Shown piece after piece: positions 20,016 to 29,278 of a stretch of 64,000 bases of DNA; within the stretch, counting starts at the first letter, position 1, and every line of letters begins with the position of its first letter. Source of the stretch: Kribbella qitaiheensis (GTDB lineage Bacteria > Actinomycetota > Actinomycetes > Propionibacteriales > Kribbellaceae); NCBI RefSeq assembly GCF_014217565.1, contig NZ_CP043661.1, forward strand, positions 2,046,001 to 2,110,000, given 5' to 3'. The notes under the pieces are model-generated. The model did not search any database and was not told where the DNA came from. It saw nothing but the letters and a program-made list of their open reading frames with translations. The translations under genes were made by a program, and so were the position numbers.

Positions 20016-20547
20016 ATGGACGTCTTCGTGAAACGACGCGGGGTTGCGACAACCGGTTCGATCGCCGAAGCCCTCGATATCTTCCGCTCGGAACTGCGCT
20101 TCTACCGCGAGATCGCACCGACCATCGGCGTACGGGTCCCCGCCTACTACCGCGCCGAGGAAACAGACGAAGGCACCCTGCTGGAGCTGGAAGACCTGTC
20201 GTCCTGGACCCTCGGCGCGGATCCCGACTCGGTGGCCTTGCTCCTGCACGACCGACCTTGTTCTCCCAGCGCGAGTGGCCACCGGCGAGGTAGCCCTCCT
20301 CGACTGGGAAGACGTCTCAGCCGCCCCCGGCATTCTGGATCTCGGCTGGTTCCTGCTGTCATCCGTCGACCCGAACGACTGGCACAGCACCATCGCGACG
20401 TACGGCCACAGCACCGGCCTCACCGCAGTACTACCGTCCCTCATTGTCCAGGGCCTACTCACCCTCGCCGACTACTCCCCCGAGACACCCGAGGCAGAAA
20501 CCTGGGCCCGGCGCCTCGACACCGCGACTGAATGGCTGAACGACTGA
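20016..20547 (+). pseudogene. Phosphotransferase (aminoglycoside/choline kinase-like), internally deleted
   Basis: The start MDVFVKRR and FRSELRFYREIAPTIGVRVPAYYRAEETDEGTLLELEDLS match the N-lobe of APH-family phosphotransferases. At about 20250 the frame changes and picks up GEVALLDWEDVSAAPGILDLGWFLLSS, the C-lobe with the metal-binding DWED. The Brenner motif (H-G-D-x-R-x-x-N) and roughly 100 residues between the parts are missing, so this is an inactivating deletion rather than a simple frameshift. The reading ends with TATEWLND at 20547. Confidence 0.7.
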
Positions 20548-20552
20548 ACGTC

Positions 20553-20810
20553 CTACGGCTCGCCATCCAGCTTTGACCGTCTCCGCTGTCTGAACTGCAC
20601 GAACAGCCCCGCGCAGACCAAAAAGATCATCGCGAACAGCATGACAACGGTCAACGGTTCACTCTGCAGAGCTGCTGCCAGAACCCCCAGTCCGACCACG
20701 CCAGCGAGTCCCACCGAGTACCACGAGCCGATCGAATCACGTCCGAAGCACACCAGGTTCACGACACCGGCCAGACAGAAGGGACCTATCAACCACCACG
20801 AGTTGAGCAC
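20553..20810 (-). CDS. Small membrane protein, unknown function
   Basis: An 85-aa protein with three likely membrane helices (LIGPFCLAGVVNLVCFG, VGLAGVVGLGVLAAAL, TVVMLFAMIFLVCAGLFV) and a basic C-terminal tail QFRQRRRSK, which suggests the C-terminus is cytoplasmic. GTG start at 20810. It ends just after the broken phosphotransferase on the opposite strand. No family is recognised. Confidence 0.55.
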   Translation of the reverse strand: MLNSWWLIGPFCLAGVVNLVCFGRDSIGSWYSVGLAGVVGLGVLAAALQSEPLTVVMLFAMIFLVCAGLFVQFRQRRRSKLDGEP

Positions 20811-20857
20811 AGCAGTCCTCAGCCTTATATCTCGGGTCTACCTCGATACCGGGGTCG

Positions 20858-22318
20858 TCAGATCAGGTCGGCCTGGGCTTCGATCTCGTTCTCGGGGTCG
20901 ATCGGGAGGATGATCTTGAACCAGGTTTCGCCGGCCCTGGAGTCGACCCGGAGGTCGCCGTGGTGTTTCTTCACCACGATCCGCCAGGAGATGTCGAGGC
21001 CGAGGCCGGTGCCTTCGCCGATGGGCTTGGTGGTGAAGAAGGGCTCGAAGATGCGGTTCCGGATCTCCGCCGGGATACCGGGGCCGGTGTCGCCGATCAT
21101 GACGACGGCATAGGCGCCGTCGCGCTTGGTCCGGAGCGTCAGCGTGCCTTCGCCGTTCATCGCGCCGACCGCGTTGTCGATGATGTTGGTCCAGACCTGG
21201 TTCAGCTCCGCCGCGTACGCCGGGATGTGCGGCAGGTCCGGATCGAAGTCCTTGACCACGTTCAGGCCTTGCAGCTTGCCCGACATCATCACCAAGGTGG
21301 ACTTCAGCAACTCGCGCAGATCCACCACCTGGTAGGGCGCACGGTCGATCTGCGAGTACTGCTTCGCGGCCCCGACCAGCGTCGAGATCCGGGTCACCGA
21401 GTCGTCGATCTCGTTCATCAGCGACTCGGTGTCGATCGTGTACATCAACCAGCGAACAGCGCCTTCGAGATACTCCTCGCCGACCGCCGCCAAGACCTCT
21501 TCCATCCAAGGGACATCCAGCCCGACCGCTGCCAGCACCGGGGCAACATCCCACGAAGCGTTGACACCGTGATCGTCCAGCCAGTCGGTCAGGGTGTCCT
21601 CGGCGTCGCTGAGCTCCAACGGCGACAGCTCCGGCGCCTTCGCCACCTTCTCGACCGCGGCTTCCTGGATCGCCACGATGCCGTGCAGCTTGGTCGCGTC
21701 AAGGGTGCCGTCGGCAAGCATCGCGAGCTTGGACCGCATCCCAGCCACCCGTTGCCGCAGCGTCGCGGCAGCCCGAACCGCTGCAGCGGCAGGGTTGTTC
21801 AGCTCGTGCGTCAGCCCGGCGGACAAGGAGCCCAGGGCAAGCAATCGCTCCCGCTCCCCCATCGTCTCGTTGGTCCGCCGCATGCCCTGGACGAATCCGT
21901 CGATCAGATGCACCGCCATCGGGAACCAGCGGTTCATCATCGTCGCCATCGTCTCGGCGGTGATGACGTAGAACGTGGACGGCGACAGCACCCGCATCGT
22001 CGCGGTGTAGCTCTTGCGCTCGTCGGCGCCCAGGAAAGCGGTCACGGCGCCGGCGTACACACCGCGTTGCGTACTGCGGTTGATCTCCACCTCTTCGCCG
22101 TGGGACAGCTTGCACATCCGGATCCCACCGGTCAGCAAGAGGTAGCAGCAACTCGCTTCATCGCCCTCATTGAAGACGATGCCGTCCTCGACGGCCTCCA
22201 CATGCCCTTCCCGCGACAGCCAGCCGAGTTGCTCGTCGGTCAGGCTCTCGAACAGGAACAGCGTGCGAAGCTCGTCGATGCTGAGCCGCAACGGTTCGTC
22301 CGTATCAGTTACTGCCAT
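20858..22318 (-). CDS. Sensor histidine kinase with N-terminal cyclic-nucleotide-binding-type domain
   Basis: A 486-aa soluble kinase. Residues 15-140 form a Crp/cNMP-binding-like beta-barrel (LFLFESLTDEQL, VFNEGDEASCCYLLLTGGIRM). The phosphoaccepting His171 is in SAGLTHELNNPAAAAVRAA. The HATPase domain has the N box ELNQVWTNIIDNAVGAM, G1 IGDTGPGIPAEIRNRIFEPFFTTK and G2 GEGTGLGLDIS. There are no membrane helices. Its ATG overlaps the stop of the flavoprotein gene by one base (TGATG), so the pair is translationally coupled. The Cys-Cys pair in the cNMP barrel (ASCCYL) could respond to redox, but that is inference. Confidence 0.88.
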   Translation of the reverse strand: MAVTDTDEPLRLSIDELRTLFLFESLTDEQLGWLSREGHVEAVEDGIVFNEGDEASCCYLLLTGGIRMCKLSHGEEVEINRSTQRGVYAGAVTAFLGADERKSYTATMRVLSPSTFYVITAETMATMMNRWFPMAVHLIDGFVQGMRRTNETMGERERLLALGSLSAGLTHELNNPAAAAVRAAATLRQRVAGMRSKLAMLADGTLDATKLHGIVAIQEAAVEKVAKAPELSPLELSDAEDTLTDWLDDHGVNASWDVAPVLAAVGLDVPWMEEVLAAVGEEYLEGAVRWLMYTIDTESLMNEIDDSVTRISTLVGAAKQYSQIDRAPYQVVDLRELLKSTLVMMSGKLQGLNVVKDFDPDLPHIPAYAAELNQVWTNIIDNAVGAMNGEGTLTLRTKRDGAYAVVMIGDTGPGIPAEIRNRIFEPFFTTKPIGEGTGLGLDISWRIVVKKHHGDLRVDSRAGETWFKIILPIDPENEIEAQADLI

Positions 22319-23979
22319 CAGAGCATCTCCAGATATCTGTGCACCAGCGTCACTGCCATCGCACCGTCGCCGACCGCCGAGGCGACCCGCTTCACCGACT
22401 CGGCCCGGACGTCGCCCGCCGCGAAGACGCCGGGCATGCTCGTCTCCAGGTGATACGGCTCCCGCTCAAGCGCCCAGCCCGGTGGCCGCCCGTGCAGGTC
22501 GGGCCCGGTCAGGACGAAGCCGCGGTCGTCGCGCAGCAGGTCACCCGGCAGCCAGTCCGTCCGCGGCGCCGCGCCGATGAACACGAACATCCACTCCGTG
22601 TCCACCTCCCGGCTCTCCCCGGTCGCACTGTTCTGCAGGATCACCCGCTCCAGGTGCTCCGACCCCTTGCAGGACACCACCTGGGTGCAGGTGTGCACCT
22701 CGATGTTGTCGATGTCGCCGATCTGGCCGATCAGGTAGGAGGACATGGTCGCCTCGAGCGAAGGTCCTCGTACCAGCATATGCACGCGTTTGGCATGTTT
22801 CGAGAAATAGACCGCCGCCTGCCCGGCGGAGTTGGCTCCGCCGATGATGTAGATCTCCTGGCCGGCACAGGCCGGGCCCTCGGTGGTCGCCGAGCCGTAG
22901 TAGATGCCGCGACCGCACAGATCCTCGACGCCGGGGGCCTCCAGCGACCGGTAGGCGACGCCGGTCGCCAGGATCACCGAGTGCGCGGAGATCTCGCTGC
23001 CGTCGGAGAACACCAGCCGCCGGGCCGATCCGGTCGATTCGAGCTCGACCACCTGACGAGTGGTGAGAAGCTCCGCTCCGAAGCGGACCGCTTGGCGCCG
23101 GGCACGATCGGTCAGCTGAGCACCGGACACCCCGTCCGGGAAGCCCAGGTAGTTCTCGATCCGGCTCGACTGACCCGCCTGACCACCGGTCGCCATCTGC
23201 TCGACCAGCACGGTCCGGAGTCCCTCGCTGGCGCCATACACAGCCGCGCCCAGTCCGGCCGGGCCGCCACCGACGACCACCAGGTCGTAGAAGTCCTTGG
23301 CCGGCGCGGTGGAAAGACCGACCTTGTCGGCCAGTTCGGCCTCCGAAGGCGCCACCAGCACCTCGCCGTCCGGCGTGATGATGACCGGCAACGTCGCGCC
23401 GTCCACCCCGGCTGCTTCGAGCAGCCGCTTGCTCTCCTCGTCGTCGACGCCGAACCAGCGGAACGGCACGGCGTTGCGGGCCAGGAAATCGCGGGCCGCG
23501 AACGACGGTGCCGACCAGCGGTGACCGATCACCCGGGTCTCGTCGGTGGACGGCTCCGGGGTCGCCTTCCACAGGTCGAGCATCGAGTCGACCACCGGGT
23601 AGAGCTTCTCCTCCGGCGGGTTCCACGGCTTGAGCAGGTAGTGGTCGAGGTCGACGACGTTGATCGCCTGGATGGCCGCATCGGTGTCCGCGTACGCCGT
23701 CAGCAGCACCCGGCGGGCCAGCGGGAACAGGTCCATCGCGGCCTCGAGGAAGTCGATTCCGGACATCCCGGGCATCCGGTAGTCGGCCAGCAGCAGGGCG
23801 ACCGGCTCACCTCGCAGCTTGAGTTCGCGCAAGGCGTCGAGCGCTTGGCCGGGCGCTTCGGCCCGGACGATCCGGTGCTCCTCGCCGTACCGGCGGCGAA
23901 GGTCGCGGGCGATCGACCGGGAAACGCCCGGATCGTCGTCCACGGTCAGGATCACCGGGCGGGATGTCGACGCTGTCAT
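22318..23979 (-). CDS. Receiver-glutaredoxin-like-thioredoxin-reductase-like flavoprotein fusion
   Basis: A 553-aa three-part protein. Residues 8-135 are a response-regulator receiver (VDDDPG, phosphoacceptor Asp66 in LLADYRMPG, Lys in LLKPWN). Residues 150-222 resemble a glutaredoxin/thioredoxin fold (ARDFLARNAVPFRWFGVDD, ATLPVIITPDGE), but the active-site cysteines are replaced (SAPSF). Residues 232-553 are a thioredoxin-reductase-like FAD/NAD(P) module with GGGPAG (237-242) and GDVRAESVKRVASAVGDGA; where classical enzymes have CATC, this one has GSATTEG. ATG 23979 follows AAAGGGG. It is coupled to the histidine kinase downstream, which may phosphorylate the receiver. Confidence 0.88.
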   Translation of the reverse strand: MTASTSRPVILTVDDDPGVSRSIARDLRRRYGEEHRIVRAEAPGQALDALRELKLRGEPVALLLADYRMPGMSGIDFLEAAMDLFPLARRVLLTAYADTDAAIQAINVVDLDHYLLKPWNPPEEKLYPVVDSMLDLWKATPEPSTDETRVIGHRWSAPSFAARDFLARNAVPFRWFGVDDEESKRLLEAAGVDGATLPVIITPDGEVLVAPSEAELADKVGLSTAPAKDFYDLVVVGGGPAGLGAAVYGASEGLRTVLVEQMATGGQAGQSSRIENYLGFPDGVSGAQLTDRARRQAVRFGAELLTTRQVVELESTGSARRLVFSDGSEISAHSVILATGVAYRSLEAPGVEDLCGRGIYYGSATTEGPACAGQEIYIIGGANSAGQAAVYFSKHAKRVHMLVRGPSLEATMSSYLIGQIGDIDNIEVHTCTQVVSCKGSEHLERVILQNSATGESREVDTEWMFVFIGAAPRTDWLPGDLLRDDRGFVLTGPDLHGRPPGWALEREPYHLETSMPGVFAAGDVRAESVKRVASAVGDGAMAVTLVHRYLEML

Positions 23980-24045
23980 GCCCCTTTCATACCAGCGGAT
24001 CGACAACTTCTGGGAACGGTTCCGCCAAGGGCGTCATCCCGGCCG

Positions 24046-25827
24046 TTACGGAAGGGCCGCGAGGTACGGCGCGTGGCTGTTCTGGAACTCCCAGTTGTAG
24101 TACCTGTCCCAGTTGATCGACCACGTCATCAACCCGCGGAACGCGGGCGTAGTACCGCCGCGCAGCGTGTAGCCGCCACAGTTCTGGCCCTTGACGAGAC
24201 AGTCCAGCGCCTGATGAACGGCTGCGGGGGCGGTGTAGCCGTTCCCTGCGCTGGAGGCGGCCGGTACGCCGAAGGCGATCTGGTCCTGCCGGAGTCCCGG
24301 GAAGGTCTGCCCGGTGGTCCCGACCGGGAAGCCGGCCTTGATCATGTCGGTCATCGCGATGTGGAAGTCGGCACCGCCCATCGTGTGGTACTGGTTGTCG
24401 AGCCCCATCACGGGACCCGAGTTGTAGTCCTGGACGTGCAGCACCGTGAGCGAGTCGCGCAGCGCGTGGATCACCGGCAGGTAGGACCCGCGCCGGTTGT
24501 CGCCACCGTTCCCGCCGTCGCCGTAGAACTGGTAGCCGATCTGGACGAAGAAGGTCTCCGGCGCCATCGTGAGTACGAACTTCGCGCCGTACCGGGCTTT
24601 CAGCGTCTTCAGCGCGGAGATCAGGTTCACGATCACCGGCGTGGTCGGGTTGCGGAAGTCGTTGTCACCGGGGTTCAGGAACAGTGAGTGGCCCTCGAAG
24701 TCGATGTCGAGTCCGTCCAGCCCGTACCGGTCGATGATCGCGCTGACCGAACTCACGAAGGTGTCGCGCGCCGCGGCTGTGGTGAGCTGGACCTGGCCGT
24801 TGGCGCCGCCGATCGAGATCAGCACCTTCGTCCCGGCCGCCTGCTTGGCCCGGATCGCCGCGATGAAGTCCGCGTCGCTCTCCACGTTCGGGCACTCGCT
24901 CGCCGGGCAGCGGTTGAACCGGATGTCGCCCGAGGTCACCGAGGTCGGCTCTCCGAAGGACAGGTTGACGATGTTCCACACGGACGGGATGTCGGCCATC
25001 CGGACGTACCCCGACCCGTTGGCGAAGCTGGCGTGCAGGTAGCCGATCAACGCATGCTTCGCCAGACCCGTACTAGTACAGCCACTGGTCGTCCCCGTGG
25101 TGGCCGATGACTTGGCGGACTCCCCGTTGCTGTTGTAAGCGGCAACGGAGTAGCTGTGGCTGGTACAGGTCGCTAGGCCGTCCACAGTCGCCGTAGTACC
25201 AGTGACCGTCTTGACGACGTTGGTTCCTTCGTACACCCGGTAGCCCGTGGCTGTGCCACTGGAAGCTCCCCAGGAGAGCGAGAGCGAGCTGTTCGTAGTA
25301 CCGGTGATCGAGGGTGTGCCGGGGACACCAGGTGCTCCACCGGTCGGCGGTGTGCCGCCGGGACCGTCGAGGCTCACGTCATCAGCCTGGTACGCCGGTT
25401 GGCCGTACCAGCCATGCAGGTAGATCTGTGCCGACGTCTGGCTTGCCCCAGTGGTGAACGCGACCGTCAACTGCGTGTAGCCCGAGGCCGAAGGCGTCCA
25501 CGTAGAAGCGCCACCGGTGACGCCCAGGTAGACGTACGACCCACGCACCCAAGCCGAGAGCGTGTACGCCGTATTGGCCTGTACTGCGACGGTCTGGCTG
25601 CACTGGGCGACGTCGCTTCCCGACACCCCGCCGCTCAGCGCGTTGCTGCCGGAATGAGTCGGACTGGTGATCACCGAACCGCCCGAGCACGTCCAGCCGC
25701 TCAGCGACCCGGTCTCGAACCCGGGGTTGGTCAGCAGGTTCGCGGCCTGAGCACTGCTCGCGCCGGTCACCAACCCCGTGAGGACGACAAGCAAAGCGAC
25801 AACCGCGGCAAGACACCGAGAACGCAT
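24046..25827 (-). CDS. Secreted GH18 chitinase with N-terminal carbohydrate-binding module and FnIII domain
   Basis: A 593-aa secreted chitinase. Residues 1-29 are a signal peptide (MRSRCLAAVVALLVVLTGLV...AQA). Residues 30-155 form a jelly-roll carbohydrate-binding module (NLLTNPGFETGSLSGWTC, YTLSAWVRG). Residues 168-245 are a fibronectin type III domain (PGTPSITGTTNSSLSLSW). The GH18 barrel follows (LIGYLHASF, VLISIGGANG) with DGLDIDFEG at 371-379 and catalytic Glu378. GLMTWSINWDRYYNWEFQ closes the barrel. It belongs with bacterial chitinases of the ChiC/ChiD type in Streptomyces. Confidence 0.92.
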   Translation of the reverse strand: MRSRCLAAVVALLVVLTGLVTGASSAQAANLLTNPGFETGSLSGWTCSGGSVITSPTHSGSNALSGGVSGSDVAQCSQTVAVQANTAYTLSAWVRGSYVYLGVTGGASTWTPSASGYTQLTVAFTTGASQTSAQIYLHGWYGQPAYQADDVSLDGPGGTPPTGGAPGVPGTPSITGTTNSSLSLSWGASSGTATGYRVYEGTNVVKTVTGTTATVDGLATCTSHSYSVAAYNSNGESAKSSATTGTTSGCTSTGLAKHALIGYLHASFANGSGYVRMADIPSVWNIVNLSFGEPTSVTSGDIRFNRCPASECPNVESDADFIAAIRAKQAAGTKVLISIGGANGQVQLTTAAARDTFVSSVSAIIDRYGLDGLDIDFEGHSLFLNPGDNDFRNPTTPVIVNLISALKTLKARYGAKFVLTMAPETFFVQIGYQFYGDGGNGGDNRRGSYLPVIHALRDSLTVLHVQDYNSGPVMGLDNQYHTMGGADFHIAMTDMIKAGFPVGTTGQTFPGLRQDQIAFGVPAASSAGNGYTAPAAVHQALDCLVKGQNCGGYTLRGGTTPAFRGLMTWSINWDRYYNWEFQNSHAPYLAALP

Positions 25828-25899
25828 GGCCGGACCTCCGGGACGGGTGGGGGTGCATTTAGTAGAGAGGTTCCGAAACTCTCGGTCAATGGATCACCC

Positions 25900-26005
25900 C
25901 GGCGGCTTTCCGCCGCTGTCCGATACCCGACGTTCGCTGACAGTCTTCCGCCCAGTGGCGGCACCGCCACCCAATCCGTCCGTGCTCGGAAGATCTTCCG
26001 AGCAC
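25900..26005. terminator. Three strong hairpins between two minus-strand genes
   Basis: CGGCGG-CTTT-CCGCCG (25900-25915), GTGGCGG-CA-CCGCCAC (25955-25970) and the perfect 24-base palindrome GTGCTCGGAAGATCTTCCGAGCAC less its flanks (25982-26005) lie downstream of the 26052 gene and upstream of the chitinase. None has a long U-tract, so they may be intrinsic terminators of the high-GC type; the last could also be a protein-binding dyad. Confidence 0.45.
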
Positions 26006-26051
26006 ACTAAATCGCATCAACAAGCGCCTGACAGCGTTGTTTCGCGCCTGG

Positions 26052-26471
26052 TCAGGGATCACAGCCGAGGCACGGCCAGCCGCGTCCGCACCGCCCACAC
26101 AGACCGTCCACCCCGGCGGCCGGAAGCCACAGCGTGCCGGGCGCCTTGGCGGTCAGGACCGACACGGGAGCCAATGGCCGACCGCCGGCAGCGGGAGTCA
26201 GTTCGAGGCGTCGCGAGCCGGGCTGTTGCGGGGTGGTCTGGGGTTGCGCTGTGGGGAGCCAGTGGATCTGGGTACGGCCGTTGTGTCCGTGCACGGCCAG
26301 CAGCGCGTCGACGCCACCGTCCCAGGCGGACGTGGCCGGCCACCGGCCACGCCAGCGCACGGTCACTGCGCCGTCGGACCACTCGACTCCCTCTGCCAGC
26401 GTTCCCGTGCCACGCACGCCGGTCACATCGGTGTGCCGGACGAGCTGGAAGAGCCGCGGCTTCTGCTGCAT
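26052..26471 (-). CDS. Conserved actinobacterial hypothetical protein
   Basis: A 139-aa protein. The recognisable core is GVRGTGTLAEGVEWSDGAVTVRWRGRWPATSAWDGGVDALLAVHGHNG, a pattern I have seen in small uncharacterised actinobacterial proteins. The tail carries four Cys in GLCGRCGRGWPCLGC, which could bind a metal. ATG 26471 is chosen because the recognisable sequence begins there; GTG at 26491 is an alternative. It is divergent from the XRE/TPR regulator at 26719 and may be its neighbour partner. Function unknown. Confidence 0.6.
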   Translation of the reverse strand: MQQKPRLFQLVRHTDVTGVRGTGTLAEGVEWSDGAVTVRWRGRWPATSAWDGGVDALLAVHGHNGRTQIHWLPTAQPQTTPQQPGSRRLELTPAAGGRPLAPVSVLTAKAPGTLWLPAAGVDGLCGRCGRGWPCLGCDP

Positions 26472-26718
26472 CGTGTTCTGTCGCTTCACTCTTGAATCCT
26501 CACCGGCGCGAGCCGCGCCCACCAGGTGTGATCTGTGGGCTGTCCAAGCAGCCCACAGCCCACTGCCAGGGGCTGAAACACCTGCGCTACAAGGGAGGCC
26601 GGTGCTGTGCACTGTTTTGTCGGTAGGCCCTTGTAACGTCCCCGGTGCGCACCGCAACCACCAGGCGCGACCAGTGAGCCGGCCAGTCCGGCCCACAGCT
26701 CGAACGGGGGAGGATCCT

Positions 26719-28131
26719 GTGGCTGAGGCAGCGTTCGGCGTACAGTTGAGGCAGTCCCGGCAAGCAGCCGCTCTGAGTTTGCGGCAACTCGCGACCCGGG
26801 TGGGATACGACCACAGCTACCTGTCCCAGGTGGAGCGCGGACAGCGGCCGGGGTCTGCTCACCTCGCCCGGCTGTGCGACCGCGAACTGAACACCGGCAG
26901 CACCCTCACGGCTGCCCACCAGCAGACAAACCCACTCCCCCAGACCCAACTGGCCGGGCAGTCCCAGCCTCTGCCCCAGGCCCAGCTGATCGCGCAGCAC
27001 CAGCCGGTCCCCCAGGTCCAGCGGGCGGCGGTCGCGGTGGGTGTGGATCTGCTGGAGGCGGTCCGGCACGGACTGGTCGAATCCTTCGGGCAGTCGCACG
27101 CAGAGGAGGAGTGGAACGCGGTCGCGGCCGACCTCGCCGCGGCCTTCGGCACGACCCCACCCAGCGATCTACTCCCCGAGCTGGCTGCTCAGCTGCAACT
27201 GCTGCCCGCGGATGCCTCGGCGACGCACGCAGTACCGGCGGCCGAGCTAGGTGTCCTGGTAGCACTCACCCTGACAGGACTGGGGCAGAGTCGAGCTGCC
27301 GGGAGATGGTGGTCGACCAGCCGGACATCTGCTGACAGATCCAGCCAGCAGCTGGTCATGAGCCTGGTGCGGGGGTCGCAGGCCATCAGCGGGTTGACCG
27401 AGCGCAAGCCGCTCGGCGAGCTGCTGGCGCTGGCTGACGAAGCCGTCGCCCTCGCCCGTGCTGGGAGCTTCAGCCTGCCGGATTGGTCGGTTGACAGCGG
27501 GAGGACTGGGGTTCACACCGGCGCGAGCGGTAACGGGGAGGGACGGGTGCTCGGTGGGCGGGTGCTTGGTGGGCGGGTGCTTGGTGGGCGGGGCGGGTGT
27601 CTGGCTCGGGGGCACGCGGGGCGGGCGTTGGTGCTTGCGCGGCAGAGCCTGGCGGCAGCCGCTTGGAGCGCTGTGCAGGATCTCCTTGCTGTGACCGACG
27701 AGTTGCCTGCTGAGGGAGACGGTGGGGTCTTCGAATGGTCGGCGTGGAAGGTGCATGGGGTTGAAGGGCGGGTTTGTGCGGAGCTGCGATATCCGGCGGC
27801 TGGTTATGTGGTGCTGGAGCGGGCGCTGGAGCTGTGCCCGACGGAACGGCTGACCGAGCGGGCGGAGCTAGAGCTGTGTCTGGCTCACTGTCTGATGGTG
27901 GACGGTGAGGTAGCGACCGGGTTGGCTCTGGCGATGCGCGTGCTGGTGGAGCTGCCCGACCAGTGGCATACGCAGTACTTGTACGACGCGGGCGGTCGCG
28001 TGCTGTCCGCAGTACCGGGCAAGGATCTCGGGAGACCTGCAGTGCGGGACTACCGCGAACTGCTGGGCCGCAGGCCGTATCTGACTCGCACTGTGGGCAG
28101 CGGGTCGAGTTCTGCCTGGGCGCAGGGGTAG
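26719..28131 (+). CDS. XRE-family helix-turn-helix regulator with TPR-like C-terminal domain
   Basis: A 470-aa regulator. GTG 26719 is supported by GGGGGAGGA at the ideal distance. Residues 8-60 are an XRE helix-turn-helix (LRQSRQAAALSLRQLATRVGYDHSYLSQVERGQR), followed by a Gln/Pro-rich linker and a helical domain with TPR-like periodicity (RALVLARQSLAAAAWSAVQDLL, YVVLERALELCPTERLTERAELELCLAHCLM). A short tandem repeat of a 15-bp unit at about 27541-27590 encodes repeated GRVLG. Proteins of this layout often sense peptides or act as antitoxin-like regulators in actinobacteria; here no cognate partner is obvious. Confidence 0.75.
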   Translation: MAEAAFGVQLRQSRQAAALSLRQLATRVGYDHSYLSQVERGQRPGSAHLARLCDRELNTGSTLTAAHQQTNPLPQTQLAGQSQPLPQAQLIAQHQPVPQVQRAAVAVGVDLLEAVRHGLVESFGQSHAEEEWNAVAADLAAAFGTTPPSDLLPELAAQLQLLPADASATHAVPAAELGVLVALTLTGLGQSRAAGRWWSTSRTSADRSSQQLVMSLVRGSQAISGLTERKPLGELLALADEAVALARAGSFSLPDWSVDSGRTGVHTGASGNGEGRVLGGRVLGGRVLGGRGGCLARGHAGRALVLARQSLAAAAWSAVQDLLAVTDELPAEGDGGVFEWSAWKVHGVEGRVCAELRYPAAGYVVLERALELCPTERLTERAELELCLAHCLMVDGEVATGLALAMRVLVELPDQWHTQYLYDAGGRVLSAVPGKDLGRPAVRDYRELLGRRPYLTRTVGSGSSSAWAQG

Positions 28132-28132
28132 C

Positions 28133-29278
28133 GTGCCGAGAGTGACGAGTCAGAACGGGACAACAGCGGTGGCAGACGCATGGGACTTCAAGGTCGAGCT
28201 GGCGAGCGCCCCAGCGACAGCAGAGGCGCGTACGGCGGTGCTCACGAAGCCCGGCTTCGGGCAGTCGTTCACCGACCACATGGTGCTCGCCTCCTGGAGC
28301 CTCGATCGCGGCTGGCATGACCAGAGGGTGACGGCGTACGCGCCGCTCAGGGTCAGCCCGGCCGCCGCGGTGCTGCACTATGCGCAGGAGATCTTCGAAG
28401 GACTCAAGGCGTACAGGCACGAGGACGGCTCGGTCTGGGCGTTCCGGCCCGAGGTCAACGCTGCGCGGTTCACCCGGAGCGCGCAGCGGCTTGCCCTGCC
28501 GCAGGTGCCGGAAGAGGCCTTCATCGCCGCGCTGCGTGCCCTGGTGACTGTCGACGAGGTGTGGGTGCCACCGGCCGGTAGTGGCGAGACAAGCCTCTAT
28601 CTACGGCCGTACATGATCGCCACCGAGGCCGCACTGAGCGTCCGGCCGGCTCATGAGGTGCTGTTCGGCGTCATCGCCTCCCCTGCCGGTCCGTATTTCG
28701 ACACTGGCCCCAAGCCGGTCTCCATCTGGTTGTCGACCAGCTCTATCCGTGCGACTCCGGGCGGTACGGGTGCAGCCAAGTGCGGCGGCAACTACGCCGC
28801 GAGCCTGGCGGCGCTCGGCGAAGCGACCGCGAACGGCTGCGACCAGGTGATCTACCTCGACGCGGTCGAGCGCCGCTGGATCGAGGAGAGCGGCAGCATG
28901 AACGTCTTCTTCGTGTACGCCGACGGCCGGATCGCCACGCCGGAGCTGTCCGGCTCGATCCTCGCGGGCGTCACCCGGGACTCGGTGCTGGAGCTCGCGG
29001 CGGACCTCGGGCACAAGGTCGAGGAGCGCCGCATCTCCGCGGACGAGTGGCGCGACGGACTCCGCAGCGGCGAGATCACGGAGGCGTTCGCCTCTGGTAC
29101 GGCGGCAGTGATCACCCCGATCGGCCGACTGGCCTGGTCCGACGGCAACCTCACCATCGGCGATCACGCGGCGAACCACGGCGTCGGCCCCGTCACCGCC
29201 TCAATCCGCGCCGCCTTGCTGGATCTCCAATACGGCCGCACCGCAGACCCCCGCAACTGGCTGACCCGCCTCGCCTGA
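28133..29278 (+). CDS. ilvE: Branched-chain amino acid aminotransferase
   Basis: A 381-aa fold-type IV PLP enzyme that makes the last step of valine, leucine and isoleucine synthesis, or the first of their breakdown. Conserved segments include LHYAQEIFEGLKAYRHEDGSVWAFRPEVNAARF, YLRPYMIATEAALSVRPA, the PLP Lys in GGTGAAKCGGNYAASL, and GSILAGVTRDSVLELA with EAFASGTAAVITPIG for the phosphate cup. Length matches the family. GTG 28133 and GTG 28142 are both possible starts. It begins right after the XRE/TPR gene, with no clear terminator between them. Confidence 0.93.
   Translation: MPRVTSQNGTTAVADAWDFKVELASAPATAEARTAVLTKPGFGQSFTDHMVLASWSLDRGWHDQRVTAYAPLRVSPAAAVLHYAQEIFEGLKAYRHEDGSVWAFRPEVNAARFTRSAQRLALPQVPEEAFIAALRALVTVDEVWVPPAGSGETSLYLRPYMIATEAALSVRPAHEVLFGVIASPAGPYFDTGPKPVSIWLSTSSIRATPGGTGAAKCGGNYAASLAALGEATANGCDQVIYLDAVERRWIEESGSMNVFFVYADGRIATPELSGSILAGVTRDSVLELAADLGHKVEERRISADEWRDGLRSGEITEAFASGTAAVITPIGRLAWSDGNLTIGDHAANHGVGPVTASIRAALLDLQYGRTADPRNWLTRLA

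Noticed and set aside
22339..24687. Plus-strand open frame of 782 codons
   Set aside because: It spans two genes on the other strand and their spacer; typical high-GC shadow.
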